Origin: Marisa cornuarietis
Taxonomy: Eukaryota > Mollusca > Gastropoda > Architaenioglossa > Ampullariidae
NCBI GenBank assembly: GCA_004794655.1
Contig: SMMW01000191.1
Span: 248,001 to 312,000 of the forward strand
Direction: 5' to 3'
DNA length: 64,000 nucleotides
Below are positions 13,201 through 29,377 of the stretch, piece after piece; position 1 is the stretch's first letter, and each line of letters opens with the position of its first letter. The notes under the pieces are model-generated. The model searched no databases and was not told where the DNA came from. It was given only the letters and a program-made list of their open reading frames with translations. The position numbers and the translations under genes were made by a program.

Positions 13201-15571
13201 GAAAAATAAGCATGCTACATGCTGGTCAGCCAAGCTGAAGAACATCATATATCCATAAGTGTCTCTTAATGTAGAAAATAAAAATGTATGCTTCAACAGA
13301 TTCCCAGGTTCCCCCACCCTGCATATACACTGCATGTGCACAACAAACATATGCTGCTGCCAATATCACTTTTTCTAATTCTACACACTCTTATAACTAT
13401 TATTTATTACACATAATTTAATAAATCTTTTTCAAAATATGCTCTTCAAAATACATTAAAGTTTGAGAATTTTTTTGATCTTTCACAAAAAGACTTTTTT
13501 TAACCATACCCAAGATTAAGTTCCACACAACCCTACTAGCTTCTGTCTGCAATCTGCAAGATGTGAAACTGATAGCAAATGTAATTTTTTTTCTTAGTGG
13601 TTTGAACTGTTGTCAGACTTATTTGTTCCCTTTGTTGCATCAAGGAACACAGACCTTTAAACAATACCCCAACCAAAGAAACTGTGAGGTGCAGTTGAAT
13701 AAGTTTAGTCTTACCCTGGTCAATAAGGTCTTGCATGACTGTGATGTCACCTTCCTTGGCAGCCTCAATCATAGGGGGCAGCACTGACATGCCGATACTC
13801 TCACTCACTGACATATTGGATGGAAAGCGAGAACAATCCAGGTTTAACCAGCGCCAGCGAAACTTGTCTGGGGCATCAACAAAAGGAGTCATAGGGCTAA
13901 GGCCACGAGCACTCAGGCTTAATGTGTGCTGAGTGCTTTTCTCCTGACTACGTGACTGCAATTCCACAAACAAAGTATTTAAGTATTTTATAAAGTTTTA
14001 ATTATGCATAGAGCTATACACAAACACACAGAAAACAGTTGTTGGTATGTTATAAACAGAATGTGACATTAGACAAATATACATCAATGCATCAATACAT
14101 GAAAAAAGTTATCTAGTCTGAGAGAGAAGTGTGAATTTCATGATGCGGTAAATTTTGAATAGACTCTAAGACATTTATATGAAATAAGCTGAAGACGTAC
14201 ATAAAACTGGATACACTATCCTTGTATAAGTGGTCTCTAGACTAATCATTGATGTACACTCTGTCAACCAAAGGCAATGGGACCTTATGGCAATGGACAT
14301 AGCTTGTGCTTACAGCTGATGTATTTGCAAGCGGGATCAAATATTGAAATTTCTACCTGGAGTATGCGATAGTACTTCTGCATATGCAACAGTGCCAAGT
14401 TGAGGGTGTCTCTGAGCTCAGCACACTCCATGTCCTCATTCATTTTTAATAAAAACTCATGAATGAAGGCTGCTGCCTTCTGAAAATCTGCAAAGATATG
14501 ATTCAAGGATGATAAACTCACACTAAAAAAAGAATATATTGCTTTTAGCTCTTCTTTTGTTCTCAAATCCTGTTATATAAGAAGGTGAGCTGTTTTCACC
14601 AACTGTCCACACACAGCCTTAGGCTTGGAAAGTGGGATGGCCTATGAATCCAGTTAAAAAAAAAAAATCAGGCACCTCCAGAAGACTTTGCACAAAATTA
14701 TTTTTATTACCACCAGAAGCTAAGCAGCTGAAAAATCAACACTGTTTTCTCGAATTCAATTTAGATTACTGACAGAATTTCTATCCCTGTCCTTTTTGAT
14801 AAATGCTGTTTAACAATTAGAAGCTTAGAAAATTGCAGTTGTGGAATGATTTTTATATTAACATCTCACTGAAGATGAAAGCATCAAGGATATAAGTGAG
14901 TTTTGATGCAAACAGCAGCTGATATTAACCAAACTTATCCCTCTTAACTCAGACTTGATGAATATGGACTTCACTGGTAATTTCTTTTCAGACCTCAGCT
15001 ATAGCTTTTCCTCATATGCTAAGGGACCCTTTCTCTTTATTTCTTACCACATATTTTGATCTTTTTAAATACGTTTCGCTTTTTTAAGTACGGAAAACTA
15101 ACGTAATAAGGATTAATAAAGCTTTATTTTAAACTTTATATATGAATACATGATCAACTAGGAAATGGGGGAGGGGAGCATCTTGAACATTCCGATATTT
15201 CGGGAAGGCAAACAAAAATTATAACAACAATTGTTATTTATTGTAATTGATGTCCTGACGAACTCCTATGAGAGAAGAAAGCTTTCTTATATGGAACCAC
15301 GAATGTAAACGAGGTTGTAAGATGCAGCGCGTACGTGTAGTCACCAAGGCAACAGTATTCTTCAATAACCACGAGGGCACCTGCAGCCAATCTTCGGTTA
15401 TTAAGCATAAAGAATAAATAAATCATAATTTCAATTTTTCTGGAACTACTCGCACTCAACGATTTCATCATTCAGCAAACACGGTACGTTATTTTTAGAT
15501 GTGAGCAAGTGACCGTAACCGAGATAAACAAATATGGCCGCTTAGTACGCACCTCGTCGCTTTACGACCAT
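1296..15571 (-). CDS. Ankyrin-repeat protein, 12 exons, 3' end unresolved
   Basis: Exons in transcript order are 15571-15553, 14487-14357, 13955-13715, 13061-12933, 11958-11804, 11301-11086, 7242-7167, 6655-6512, 5998-5802, 5026-4829, 3305-2946 and 1752-1296. All junctions are GT-AG and phases agree throughout, giving at least 774 aa. Residues 1-130 form an N-terminal region without ankyrin motifs, rich in helix-forming residues (AAAFIHEFLL, ALLHMQKYYRILQ). Residues about 105-400 are ankyrin repeats, with blocks such as DGSTALHRA, GRAAIHWAV, DGLTPCMWA, GRTWLHWAV, EGKTVLMLA and DRTALHLA, ending in NATPWDYARS. A basic PPKRSRTKR segment near residue 457 could be a nuclear signal. The rest is Pro/Ser/Gln-rich and looks disordered. 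The first coding exon is only 19 bp. Exon 12 ends in phase 1, so another exon is expected; alternatively, read-through into the intron would stop at 1204. The layout recalls inversin or ANKRD55, but I cannot assign an orthologue. Function is probably protein binding. Confidence 0.85.
2090..2725 (+). mobile_element. LINE 3' end (CR1/L2-like) in ankyrin intron 11
   Basis: The plus strand translates, with stops, as the C-terminal part of a LINE ORF2: LQRIQNNVVHLICRLSR, then SLYWLVAVDHIAYKLSTLTL, a SFSYQAPSTWN-like block and TTFKSKQTFFS. It ends in AAGAGCTATATAAATGC followed by TTTTTATTATTA, a short (TTA)n tail. The copy is antisense to the host gene and multiply broken. The same terminal motif recurs at 17830 and 30670. 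Confidence 0.7.
3670..4260 (+). mobile_element. LINE reverse-transcriptase 3' part (CR1/Rex1-like)
   Basis: This lies in ankyrin intron 10. The plus strand reads NSKEVVLDRS, then LLQSFRYHGTVLDTKLSCREH, which matches the usual (T)KE-VVDFR and V-SFRYLGT-LD-KLSW blocks downstream of the RT domain. Farther on, in shifted frames, come IESFSVVLPSFH, MRVVKIASKII and LWPWKQMVTKKSAFGKSFL, the last being a degraded LLPSGRRYR-type ending. Several frameshifts and stops show an inactive copy. The sequence from 4261 to 4828 shows nothing further. Confidence 0.6.
5345..5535. repeat. TATGTA/TGCATG low-complexity tract
   Basis: This is a degenerate alternating purine-pyrimidine tract of TGTATA, TGCATG and TATGTG words in the intron between exons 9 and 10 of the ankyrin gene. 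It keeps the minus strand open with a Tyr/His/Thr/Met-rich peptide, which I do not regard as coding. Confidence 0.7.
7525..7700 (+). mobile_element. Possible RTE-like LINE linker fragment
   Basis: In ankyrin intron 6 the plus strand reads FKYKEVNRDIKEGMKAAEES followed by a stop. This resembles the linker between endonuclease and reverse transcriptase of RTE-type LINEs (pattern EYREANKKVKKSMKAAKE). It is short and interrupted, and the call rests on this one block. Confidence 0.35.
8465..8645. repeat. CA-rich low-complexity tract
   Basis: A degenerate CA/CACG-rich stretch in ankyrin intron 6 with many ACACAC and GCATACAC words. A plus-strand open frame of about 120 codons starts in it, but the translation is repeat-driven and resembles no protein. 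Confidence 0.6.
9100..9930 (+). mobile_element. P-element / THAP9-like transposase relic
   Basis: This lies inside ankyrin intron 6, in the opposite orientation to the gene. One frame gives GWKMTVQALLELLDELHTKH, matching the stretch before the RLNQD block of P-type transposases. RLNQGCL follows. After a +1 shift the frame reads FSCIWGKWGHL-stop-NPTLQQF, a degraded form of the family's ENFF-IRG-GG--DNPT--QF motif. A later block, NVLHYISVYLVKKVNGKY near 9680-9735, fits the usual NV--YI-GYLV-K segment. No DNA-binding THAP domain is seen. Stops and frameshifts make this a pseudogene fragment. Confidence 0.6.
9931..11085. other. Intronic stretch, nothing recognised
   Basis: AT-rich sequence of ankyrin intron 6, next to exon 6 (11086-11301). 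I see no coding block, terminal inverted repeat or array here. Confidence 0.5.
11399..11664. mobile_element. MITE with perfect 18-bp inverted termini
   Basis: The left end GGGGCCAGTTGCACAACA at 11399 is repeated exactly as its reverse complement at 11647-11664, and similarity continues weakly inwards (TTTCAAA / TTTCTAAA). The 266-bp element is AT-rich, non-coding and sits in ankyrin intron 5. It is a non-autonomous DNA transposon. GGGGCCAGTT-type ends are seen in several animal DNA transposons, but I cannot fix the superfamily or a clear target-site duplication. Confidence 0.8.
14488..15552. other. Intron 1 of ankyrin gene, nothing recognised
   Basis: AT-rich intron between the 19-bp first coding exon and exon 2. 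It contains scattered A and T runs. I see no element, array or conserved reading frame. Confidence 0.5.
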
Positions 15572-16106
15572 TGTTGCTTTCGTTTCTTCCTTCTCAGCAT
15601 TTTAGCATAAGCACATACAGTCAAAGAAGTCCACAGCCATAGCAATATAACCGGATTGCATGAAACCACTGACTAGAGTATTATACATTTTCTTAATAAT
15701 TAGCCAAACACTTTGAAGTGTCTCATACTGTTTAACACATAGTTCGATCCCAGAAGACGATGTGCTTCCGGCTGATCACTCAATGGCACGAGAAATTGAT
15801 AGCTATTTTGATTAAACTTTATTCTGTCATGTTATTCACAGACAAATATTCATAAAGTTTTTAGGAGAATCTTTCTTTTCTATTTAGTTAAGTTGCTTTC
15901 TTGCCCGGAGAAAACTGTAGAAGGTATCTAGACAGCGCGATACTCTGGTAAACTGACATTTGTATTACTACGCCCCTCACTACGGCCGCCATCTTAGTTG
16001 TATTTGTTTGTAGCTTTATCTCGGAACAAAATCCTCGATCATCCTATTATCTGCTTCACGGAGAAACTTTATAACACAAGTTTCTTAACCAGTTTGCTTC
16101 ACTGTA
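15572..16106. promoter_or_regulatory. Divergent promoter, ankyrin gene / PP1
   Basis: The 535 bp between two opposite start codons must hold both 5' UTRs and promoters. GCCGCCATCTT at 15985-15995 is the reverse complement of AAGATGGCGGC, the YY1-type element common in TATA-less housekeeping promoters. A similar GCGGCCAT lies near 15536-15543 just inside the ankyrin gene. No convincing TATA box is visible. Confidence 0.6.
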
Positions 16107-21580
<5,474 letters not shown>

Positions 21581-23430
21581 AAAACATGATACTGTGACAC
21601 TGGAGAGGTTTTGGAGCTTGGTTTGATGTCAGGATAGTAATCTTGATCAGATGGCGGCCGGTCTTCTACACTTGATGCTACAGCATTTGCTCTGTGCCCC
21701 TGACATAACAATGGCATATGTTACGTCTTTTCAACCAGTACTTTCCTTGTCTGTCTACTTTCACTACTGGGGCAGTTGCTGTTGTGTCGACGTGATTGTC
21801 TCACCTGTCATCGCTGAGTGCTCCAGGAGCTCTTCTATGTGGTCAGCATGTCCTTGTATATAGTTTGATTAAGCAACAAGCAAAGCAAATTTTCCAGAAG
21901 CTGTCAAGTTTATTAAACAGTATGTTGGTGTGAAAGCAGAGATACATCGTAGAAACCTTCTGAACTGATGGTTCGTACCATGGCCTTTTCAGAAATATAA
22001 ACTTCTTCACTGTAACATAACTTCAGAGGTTTACTGGTTGCGGGGCCACAGCCTGTTTTATACTGCACTGAAGATTTGAGAAATTGGCTGGGCTCAATTT
22101 TAGCACTCTGTCCAATGGAATACTGTGGCATGCCGTGTTTGTTAAGATGCATTGTATAATGGACAGTTGCAGTGTACCTTACATTTCGCCGCATTCAGTG
22201 CACAGAAATTTGGATGGAACTTTTAAACAAGTGGGCAGAGAAGAGATAGGCATGGTGCAGGTTGGAGTGATTAACTTGAATGCTGGTGTCCTTCACCAAT
22301 GGTACCAATGTGGTGTACAGTACATAACTTAGTTGCCACAGTCTGCACACAGATGGTTTTTATGCATGCACTTAAGCTCCCTATTTCATGAGGCTAGTAT
22401 CGGTGAACTGCAACCCATGTCACATGCATACCTAAACACCACACAGTTTGTACTGGTTCACACTGAAAACAAGCTTACTTGCATTCATCATTTTTGTTGG
22501 GTCTTGGTACCCTATGTCTACTGTAGCTTTCATTGTGGACTTGTGCTAAAGTCTTCATGGTCCATCATGTAAATAATAGTTGTCTCTACTTGTGTTTCTC
22601 TTTCCTCTCCCCACACTCTAGTGCAGAAATAAGCATCACAGAGCTGACATTTTATATACTGCCTTTCTGTTCCTGGTCAGAGTAGCTAAAATAATATCAT
22701 GGACATATGTCTGTAGTCATGGTTTCTTTAAATGTTATTAAAATGTGCTGGTATCTGATTAGTTGATGTGGGGAGAGCTGGGGAAAAAGGGAGACTTAGC
22801 TGTCCTTTGTGTGAATGTTGTATGCTGGATGTTAATTGTTATTATAATCTGAACAGTTTTTGTTTTGTGTTATTCTTGTATTTTGTATTTAAAAAAAAAG
22901 AGCTCTGGCAAAATTCTGCATTTAAAATTGAAGAAATACAGATAATTTTGTTGATGAGGTGTATGGCAAACAGCGGCTTTAATTGATATAGCATAAAGAG
23001 TTTGACAAGATTTCTGGTATGCTGATTGTGCAGTTTGACATTAAGATAAAAACCAGTTCAATAACATGCATAAAAGAAAATAAGACTTGTTTGCCCTCTG
23101 TTTTAAAGCTCATTGGATTTTTTTCCCCTCTAAAGAATAAACAGGTAGATTTTGTATTTATGGATTTTGTTTTTAATCAGATAAAGCATGTTTGAGTGAT
23201 TCATGTTGTACATGTTTATGTATATAGTACTGTATCTTAAGTATGCAGTACTATCATATTTCTCTCACGAATTCTGTGCCAGAGAATTTGATGTTGAAAG
23301 TGGAGTTTGGGGGACGGTGTTGTTAAAAATGGTGTAGCTATTTCTAGCATGTTAACACAATTAGATTACAACCAGCAAAGTTTGCATGAGGCCGCATCAA
23401 TAAAATAGTGTGTGTGTATATATAATTATA
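21581..23430 (+). other. Probable PP1 3' UTR
   Basis: This follows the PP1 stop codon directly. Candidate AATAAA signals lie at 23136-23141 and 23399-23404, so the transcript may have a long 3' UTR. Open frames here are short and unlike known proteins. From 23431 to about 24120 I see nothing recognisable. Confidence 0.5.
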
Positions 23431-24129
23431 TACCTTATTTCACCAAGATTGTTGGGCAGTGAATATTGGGAAATTTCATACTCTTGGGGTGTGCAGTTTT
23501 TCCCACAACCTTTATTTGCAGCCATAAGCGTATCTATAGCATCTTCCACTGCACTTTTTCTGTTGACAGAAATCTGCATCCAAATTGCAATTTGTTGGAA
23601 TGGGGTGTGTTTTAGCGCAAAGATCATGACCAAAAGATGGTGTTAGACATGACTGATTACCTGTCAGCTTGCATTAATGGTTTGTATGACCACCTTTCAC
23701 TACCCAAAGGCGACTCAAATTTTGTTATAACTTGTCTAATACAAAGTTGCTAAAGAGTAGTTACACTCTGTCAGCATTGCTTGATGAATGATTTGTATTT
23801 TTCAACTGATGGAATGTGTATTGTACCCAGTTATGGATCCATTAGGCGAAGAAAGTTGAGTTGCAGTTCAGCAGTGATGACCTTGGGGTTGCATGGCGTG
23901 GTATTCAGATTATATCCTCTATAAATTGCATGGCTCTTACAAACGTGGGAATTGTGGGCATTAATGATCGTGATCTTCCCAGCTTGCTTAATTCTTTTTA
24001 TGCCTGCTTATGCTTCTCACAAATGTGACGACACTAAAACAGTCTGTTCTGTGAGCATGGGTTGGTGGTTGCCCAGTCTTCTGTCACACATCTACTGAGG
24101 CATGTAAATGTTAACATATCCTCCATTTC

Positions 24130-25540
24130 TGTACCAAACATCTTAGTGGAGTTTTACATTTATTCCAGCTTTCTGTAGACTCTAGCCACTCTCTCAATAT
24201 TGGAAGCTTACTTAAACATGTTGTGCCTGTGTATAAAACTATTAGGCCCAGTAACCAAACCAGACTGGTTGCTCTTGTGTCACTTAGCATGAAAATGCTT
24301 GAAAAAATTTTCAAGTTTGAGATTTTGTCTGCTGGTGATAAATATTAGACCAACTGCAGTTTGCCTATGGAGCTGGAATAGCTGTAGATGATGCTAAGCT
24401 GTTTATGCAAAATGCTTTGTATAAACATCAGAAGCCTAGAGCTCATATCAGGCTACTCTTTGCTGATTTCACTTCTGTTTTAACAGTGTGCAACCTCACT
24501 TGTTAGCGGAGAGTCTAGTCTCAGACTTCCATCTCTCCCACCATCTCTCTGGATTCTGGACTTTTTAACAAGCAGACAGCAGAGAGTTTCTGTTAACGGT
24601 CTTCTCTCAGATCCTGTTGTCACCTGTACAGGTTCCCCTCAAGGCTGCTGTTTGTCTCCACTACTGTTCATACACTATAGTCTATAGTATAGACTCTATA
24701 CTAACAGTTGTAGAAGCACTACTGATAGGAGCTTTCTGATACAATTAGCTGATGACTGCCCTCCTGTCACTTTTGTGTGATAGTGAATATATTCATACTG
24801 GTGCTCTCTCTGACTTTAGTATAATCATTCCTGATGTCATGTAGTCGTCAGTACTATCCTTGGTAATGCCATCTCTATAAATATCAAGATAATCAGCTTT
24901 AATGGGACGTCAACACTGATATGATTCTCAGTAGAAACCATTACTTCCTGTGGCAACTCAGGTCTTTCCTTGCCATTATCACTCGGTTCTATCAGTCTTT
25001 CTCTGCCATTATCTCTCGGTTCTATCAGTCTTTCTCTGCCATTATCACTCGGTTCTATCACATTGAAAGTCACATCACTTTTTCTTGCATCTCAATTCTA
25101 CAACCCCTCTCCAGGGAATGGGAACAGTTGTCCCCCTTGTTAATACCTGTTCCAAGATCACTGGAACCAACTCGAAGAACTTAAATCTTAAGCAATATGC
25201 ATAACCTCAGGAAGGCATCGTATTCTTACCATTACTAATCATATTGGCATGCAAGTTCTCACTCTTGTGGTCTGATCGCAGATCGGTGATATCTGCATAC
25301 AGACTAAATCATCACTGCCGGTCCATTTCATTTGATAACTGTTACTGTCTTGTGCTGCTGTTAGCCTTAGGTCACTAATGCACTCTACCAACTGTTGCTG
25401 TGCATGTATATAATATAGTAAGAACTCTCTTCACTGTAGTCAACATGTGCTCAGCTGTATTGCTAGCACATGATCAGATATAAATCTGTATTTAACTGTA
25501 ATTTACCTTCTGGATTAATAAAGTTGTAAACTGTGGCATC
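24130..25540 (+). mobile_element. LINE reverse transcriptase (L2/Rex-like), decayed
   Basis: Plus-strand blocks occur in the correct order: HVVPVYKTIRPSN, then RLVALVSLSMKMLEKI (the RPVALTS-MK-LE block), LQFAYGAGIAVDDA (LQFAY-----DA), LLFADFTSVL (DFSSAF) and FLTSRQQRVSVNGLLSD. These are followed by TCTGSPQGCCLSPLLF (the PQG motif) and LIQLADDC, where the usual F/Y-ADD motif appears as LADDC. Stops and frameshifts separate the blocks. The 3' part is poorly preserved and ends near an ATTAATAAAGTTG motif at about 25514-25526. It lies between PP1 and SelM. Confidence 0.75.
24955..25062. repeat. 33-bp tandem triplication inside the LINE relic
   Basis: Three copies of a unit containing GGTTCTATCAGTCTTTCTC and TGCCATTATCACTC follow each other with few changes. 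This looks like local expansion after insertion of the LINE. Confidence 0.8.
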
Positions 25541-26065
25541 TTCTAGCCTGCAGATGGACCTTCTTTGCTCTGCAGTTGTTGTCCCACCTTTGCCATCCAC
25601 GATCATCAACTGTCCAGTCCTCGGGTGTCGCTTAGTTGCAAGGACACGTGATTTCTTTCCTTGGACCATTGAACCTCTTTCCGTTATCCTATGATCCTGT
25701 TAAACAAGGTGGCCTTGCATCCATTGTCACATGGTTGTAGAAGTAGCAGGAAGTGATGCTCACGTTGACCATTGGCATGATGCTTTAACAAAATTTGTTG
25801 GAGCGATATTTGTCTGAAAAAGTCACTGCACCAAAGATTGTGAGTGAAGCTTCAGTACAAATGTCATGACAACTCATAGCTACTTGTTTGTGTCATGGCA
25901 AGGCTGCAGACTGCATTTGTGCTGATGACATTCACCTCAAAATGAGTGGCTAAGCTAACAGGGCACACAGTGAGCTCTTTGCTGGGAGACCAGTTCCCAT
26001 TATTATTGTCTTGTAAGAATTTTGAAAAGCTTTATGGTGGAGTAAAGCACTGTATAACTCATTAT

Positions 26066-26297
26066 TTAACCCTCTGGGCACGACAAACGTATTAAAATGA
26101 CTGGCCGATAACTGTGAAGACGACAGTGGGTGAAGTTTGCTTTTTATTATTGCTGCTCTCTGGTAAATATTAGATCAAGAAACATACATTTTTGGAAAGG
26201 AGAAAGCTTGAACTTTGCAATAAAAGAGATGAAAATCCACTTCCCCATGCTCCCCCAGCAAAGCCACGATTGTGACTCATCATGCTCTAAGGGTTAA
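26066..26297. mobile_element. piggyBac-like MITE with TTAA ends
   Basis: The left end reads TTAACCCTCTGGGCACGA. The reverse complement of the right end reads TTAACCCTTAGAGCATGA, matching at 14 of 18 positions. TTAA as the duplicated target and termini starting CCC are the hallmarks of piggyBac-family elements. The 232-bp element has no coding capacity. Superfamily is inferred from the ends alone. Confidence 0.7.
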
Positions 26298-29200
26298 ATC
26301 TGTGGACTTTCTAGTTTACACTGTTGACTGTTATAACTGTTGCTGGATATTAGCTTCGTCTTTCTGGAATTGATCCTGCAAACAGTGCCTTTGATTGATG
26401 TAGAATAAAGGGTTTGGTAAGATTTCTGGTATACTAATCATTAATTCTTTTTTCAATCTCTTTATGATTAGCAAAGCTCTGTTGATAATGGAGGTAGGCA
26501 GATGGCTGGGGAGGAGGAAACTGGAGAGCAAAAAGGGTACTGAAGGAATCAGCTAATAAGACAACACTATTTACACTGTTTTAACTTAAAACATTGAGAT
26601 TTTCACTAAGACTGCATTCTTTTTTTTATGTCTTTTTGCTATGACATATAAATGACTCGAGCTCATATATTGAATTTCCGCTCATAAGAAAATTTTGATT
26701 TACTTGTATGTTGGTTCACTCATATGTAGAGGTCTTACTGTACAACTTTACTGAACTCCACTGCTGTATAAAACTAGTTTAGCAAATAATTATGACCTAC
26801 AAAGGCCTGTCACCAGTTTAAAGGAAAAAAATGCTTTAGTAGTATTAACCTATCTTAAGAATTTGCAAAGATGATCCTGAAGCGAACAGAAAAAGAGACA
26901 GTCAAAAGAATGGATAGACCACATCCATGGGTGGACTGATCTTTCATTCAGTGCATGTCAGAGAACTGATCAGGTTGTTTTGAGTTGCTGGTAATATTGT
27001 CGTCTACATCTTCACATGCAGTTTGAATCTATAACATGATTTTGCGAAATCTGGAAATTCAGTGTCTAAATGTTCTAAGGAATAGATTAATTTACAAAAC
27101 TGATGGCTATCTGCACATGAATATGGTCTGTTATCACCAACATTCAGAAAAAAATTTAAAATGTTTATTTTTACAGAATATTGATGACAGTAAGCCGAGA
27201 CACATTTGGGGCCCTGACAATTTTCTTCAGCCTGCCATCGCAAATTTTTGATGACAAGCCTCATACAGTCAGGCCAACCAAATGTGTATCTGCAGATTTG
27301 ACTATTCTTTACTTGCAAGAAAAAAAATGAATTGCATGAAGTAAAGCTCATCACTCTCTTACAACAATAGAAGTCACAGCTTTCAAACGTGCACAGTTAC
27401 GTACTAAAACATCAACCAGCCTCTGTTTTAAACTTATGTCTGTCCAGTGGGTTGACAAATTTTTAAACAAAAAATATCAGACCTTTGCATAAAATGCAGT
27501 TTTCAGGCATGTGCTCAAGCTCAAAGACACCCTATGCCTGCACTTCACATACATAAAAACTTGCTGGCATTTACACTGGAATCAGGCCAATAAAAGTAGC
27601 AGATGATAAAACTGAGGTGGCAGATGATAAAATTGAGGTGAAGCTTTCATACTAAATCTGACGCTGCATACCAGATGCTTTTTTCTTGGGTGGACACACA
27701 TCCATTTAGAAATGACAAAAAACCCCAGTCTATTTTTCCAGTGTTTACACTTCATGACAACAGCTAATCTGATAACTGATGTCAAAGATTCCTGCTGACT
27801 TTATAGGTTTTTGCTTACCCTAAAAAATGTATGAATGCAACATTGAGCTTGAGGAGGGTGACAATTTATGACTTGTAGTAAACACACATGCCTGGCAGCA
27901 AACAAAAAATAGTAGCTGAAAATGGAAAATATGGATAGTGCATTATGATTAAAATACATGAACTGTAAGAAATAAAAACATGTATACAAATTACTGTTAC
28001 ATGACTCTCGCTTAATCCTCTTACTATACCATGCATATATCTTCACAGTGAAATTTCTTTGATGTAATCAATGAGGAAGCAGAGTAGGTCAAAATTTTCC
28101 TTTCAACTACTGTGTTGAAAAGCCTCCGCTTGGAATTGTTATTAGTTAGCTTAATGTGCCAAATGATTTACATTTGTAAGTTTCACACAAATAATGGGAC
28201 TCCGAGACCACCCTGTGTGCTGTTAAGGTACTATACGTTTATATTTCATGTGCAATGTTTCAATTAAATGGAGTGGGTTAGAGTTGGGAAGAATCTCGTA
28301 CCTCTGCCATGTAAGGAAGTATAAAGTATATTATTTTCAAATACATTTTAAAAATCTAAAAAGGACAAGAACTACAAAGGAATAATTTATATCATATTGC
28401 ACTTCCAGGTCATTAAAAATCATATCCCTCTGGACAATTATAACTGGTTAGACAGAAAAATACTAAATATCTGCTTTGTCAGTTGTGAATAAAAATTTCA
28501 TGAAAAGTAGTAATTAAATATCTGCTTTATGGGGAAAAAACCCTGCTGACCCATATTGCTGCCATGGGGTGGAGTAAACAAACAGGGTGCTCCTGAAAAA
28601 CCTGTTATGGATCATGTGTCTGTTCACTTGAAATAAAGAGCCAGTCCACTGGCACCATAAACCTTCCCCATTTCTCCAATACACATTGCTGTAACATTAA
28701 GGATGCCTGTTTCTGATCCACTCTTTCAAAACATTGTACTATGTGCAGTACTTTCCTGGTCCTTGCAAGTGGCATTGTCAATAAAATAATAAAGGTAAGC
28801 TGATTTTTCATGGAAACAAAAATACTTATACACTTTAACAACCCTGCACAAAAGTAACAGGCATCTTTGAAAAACTTTGAGCAGCATGATCTTATTTTGA
28901 AATATAAAAAGAAATACATCAGCAATTTTCTTGATTGATTTGGCAAGTTTTAAATGCATGCAGGCTTCATCAAGAAATGGAATAAAAGCCTCTTAACAGA
29001 GATGAAGTCACCTGTCATGAACTTACTGACACACAGTTCTTTTGATAGTTTTAAAGATTAATGAAGAGAGTAATTTGTTTGGGACTGTTTAGCATGTCTC
29101 ACTTTTCAATAAATGCAATAGTAAAAAGTGGATCAAATAAAATTTAAAAAATAGCTTGTGTAACTATGGTTAGTGAGTCAATATATTTTGCTTCTTGCTT

Positions 29201-29377
29201 TATAATCAAAAGTAGGTGGCCTTAAAACTGGGGTAAAGAACATGGCATGAAATGGCATCTTTATTCTTGTGATGTCCTTTGAGTGTGAAATGGTGTAAGT
29301 TTTTATCCCTGTATAACAAAAATCATTAAAAACACACTATCTTTACTACACACGTACAAGCATGGAATGAGATAAGT
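26298..29377. other. Intergenic DNA and SelM 3' flank
   Basis: This AT-rich stretch has no supported gene. The part next to 29377 is the 3' UTR of selenoprotein M, with an AATAAA on the minus strand at 29265-29260. A selenoprotein mRNA needs a SECIS stem-loop here. I found a strong hairpin (minus strand, about 29009-28965, arms CTTCATC and GATGAAG) but not the ATGA/GA quartet in register, so I do not call a SECIS. Confidence 0.5.

Noticed and set aside
25463..25669. Minus-strand frame of 68 codons with basic N-terminus
   Set aside because: Lies next to and antisense to the end of a LINE relic; no family resemblance.
28965..29018. Strong hairpin on the minus strand as the SelM SECIS
   Set aside because: The ATGA and a facing GA do not fall in register with the helix, and no AA or CC lies at the expected distance.
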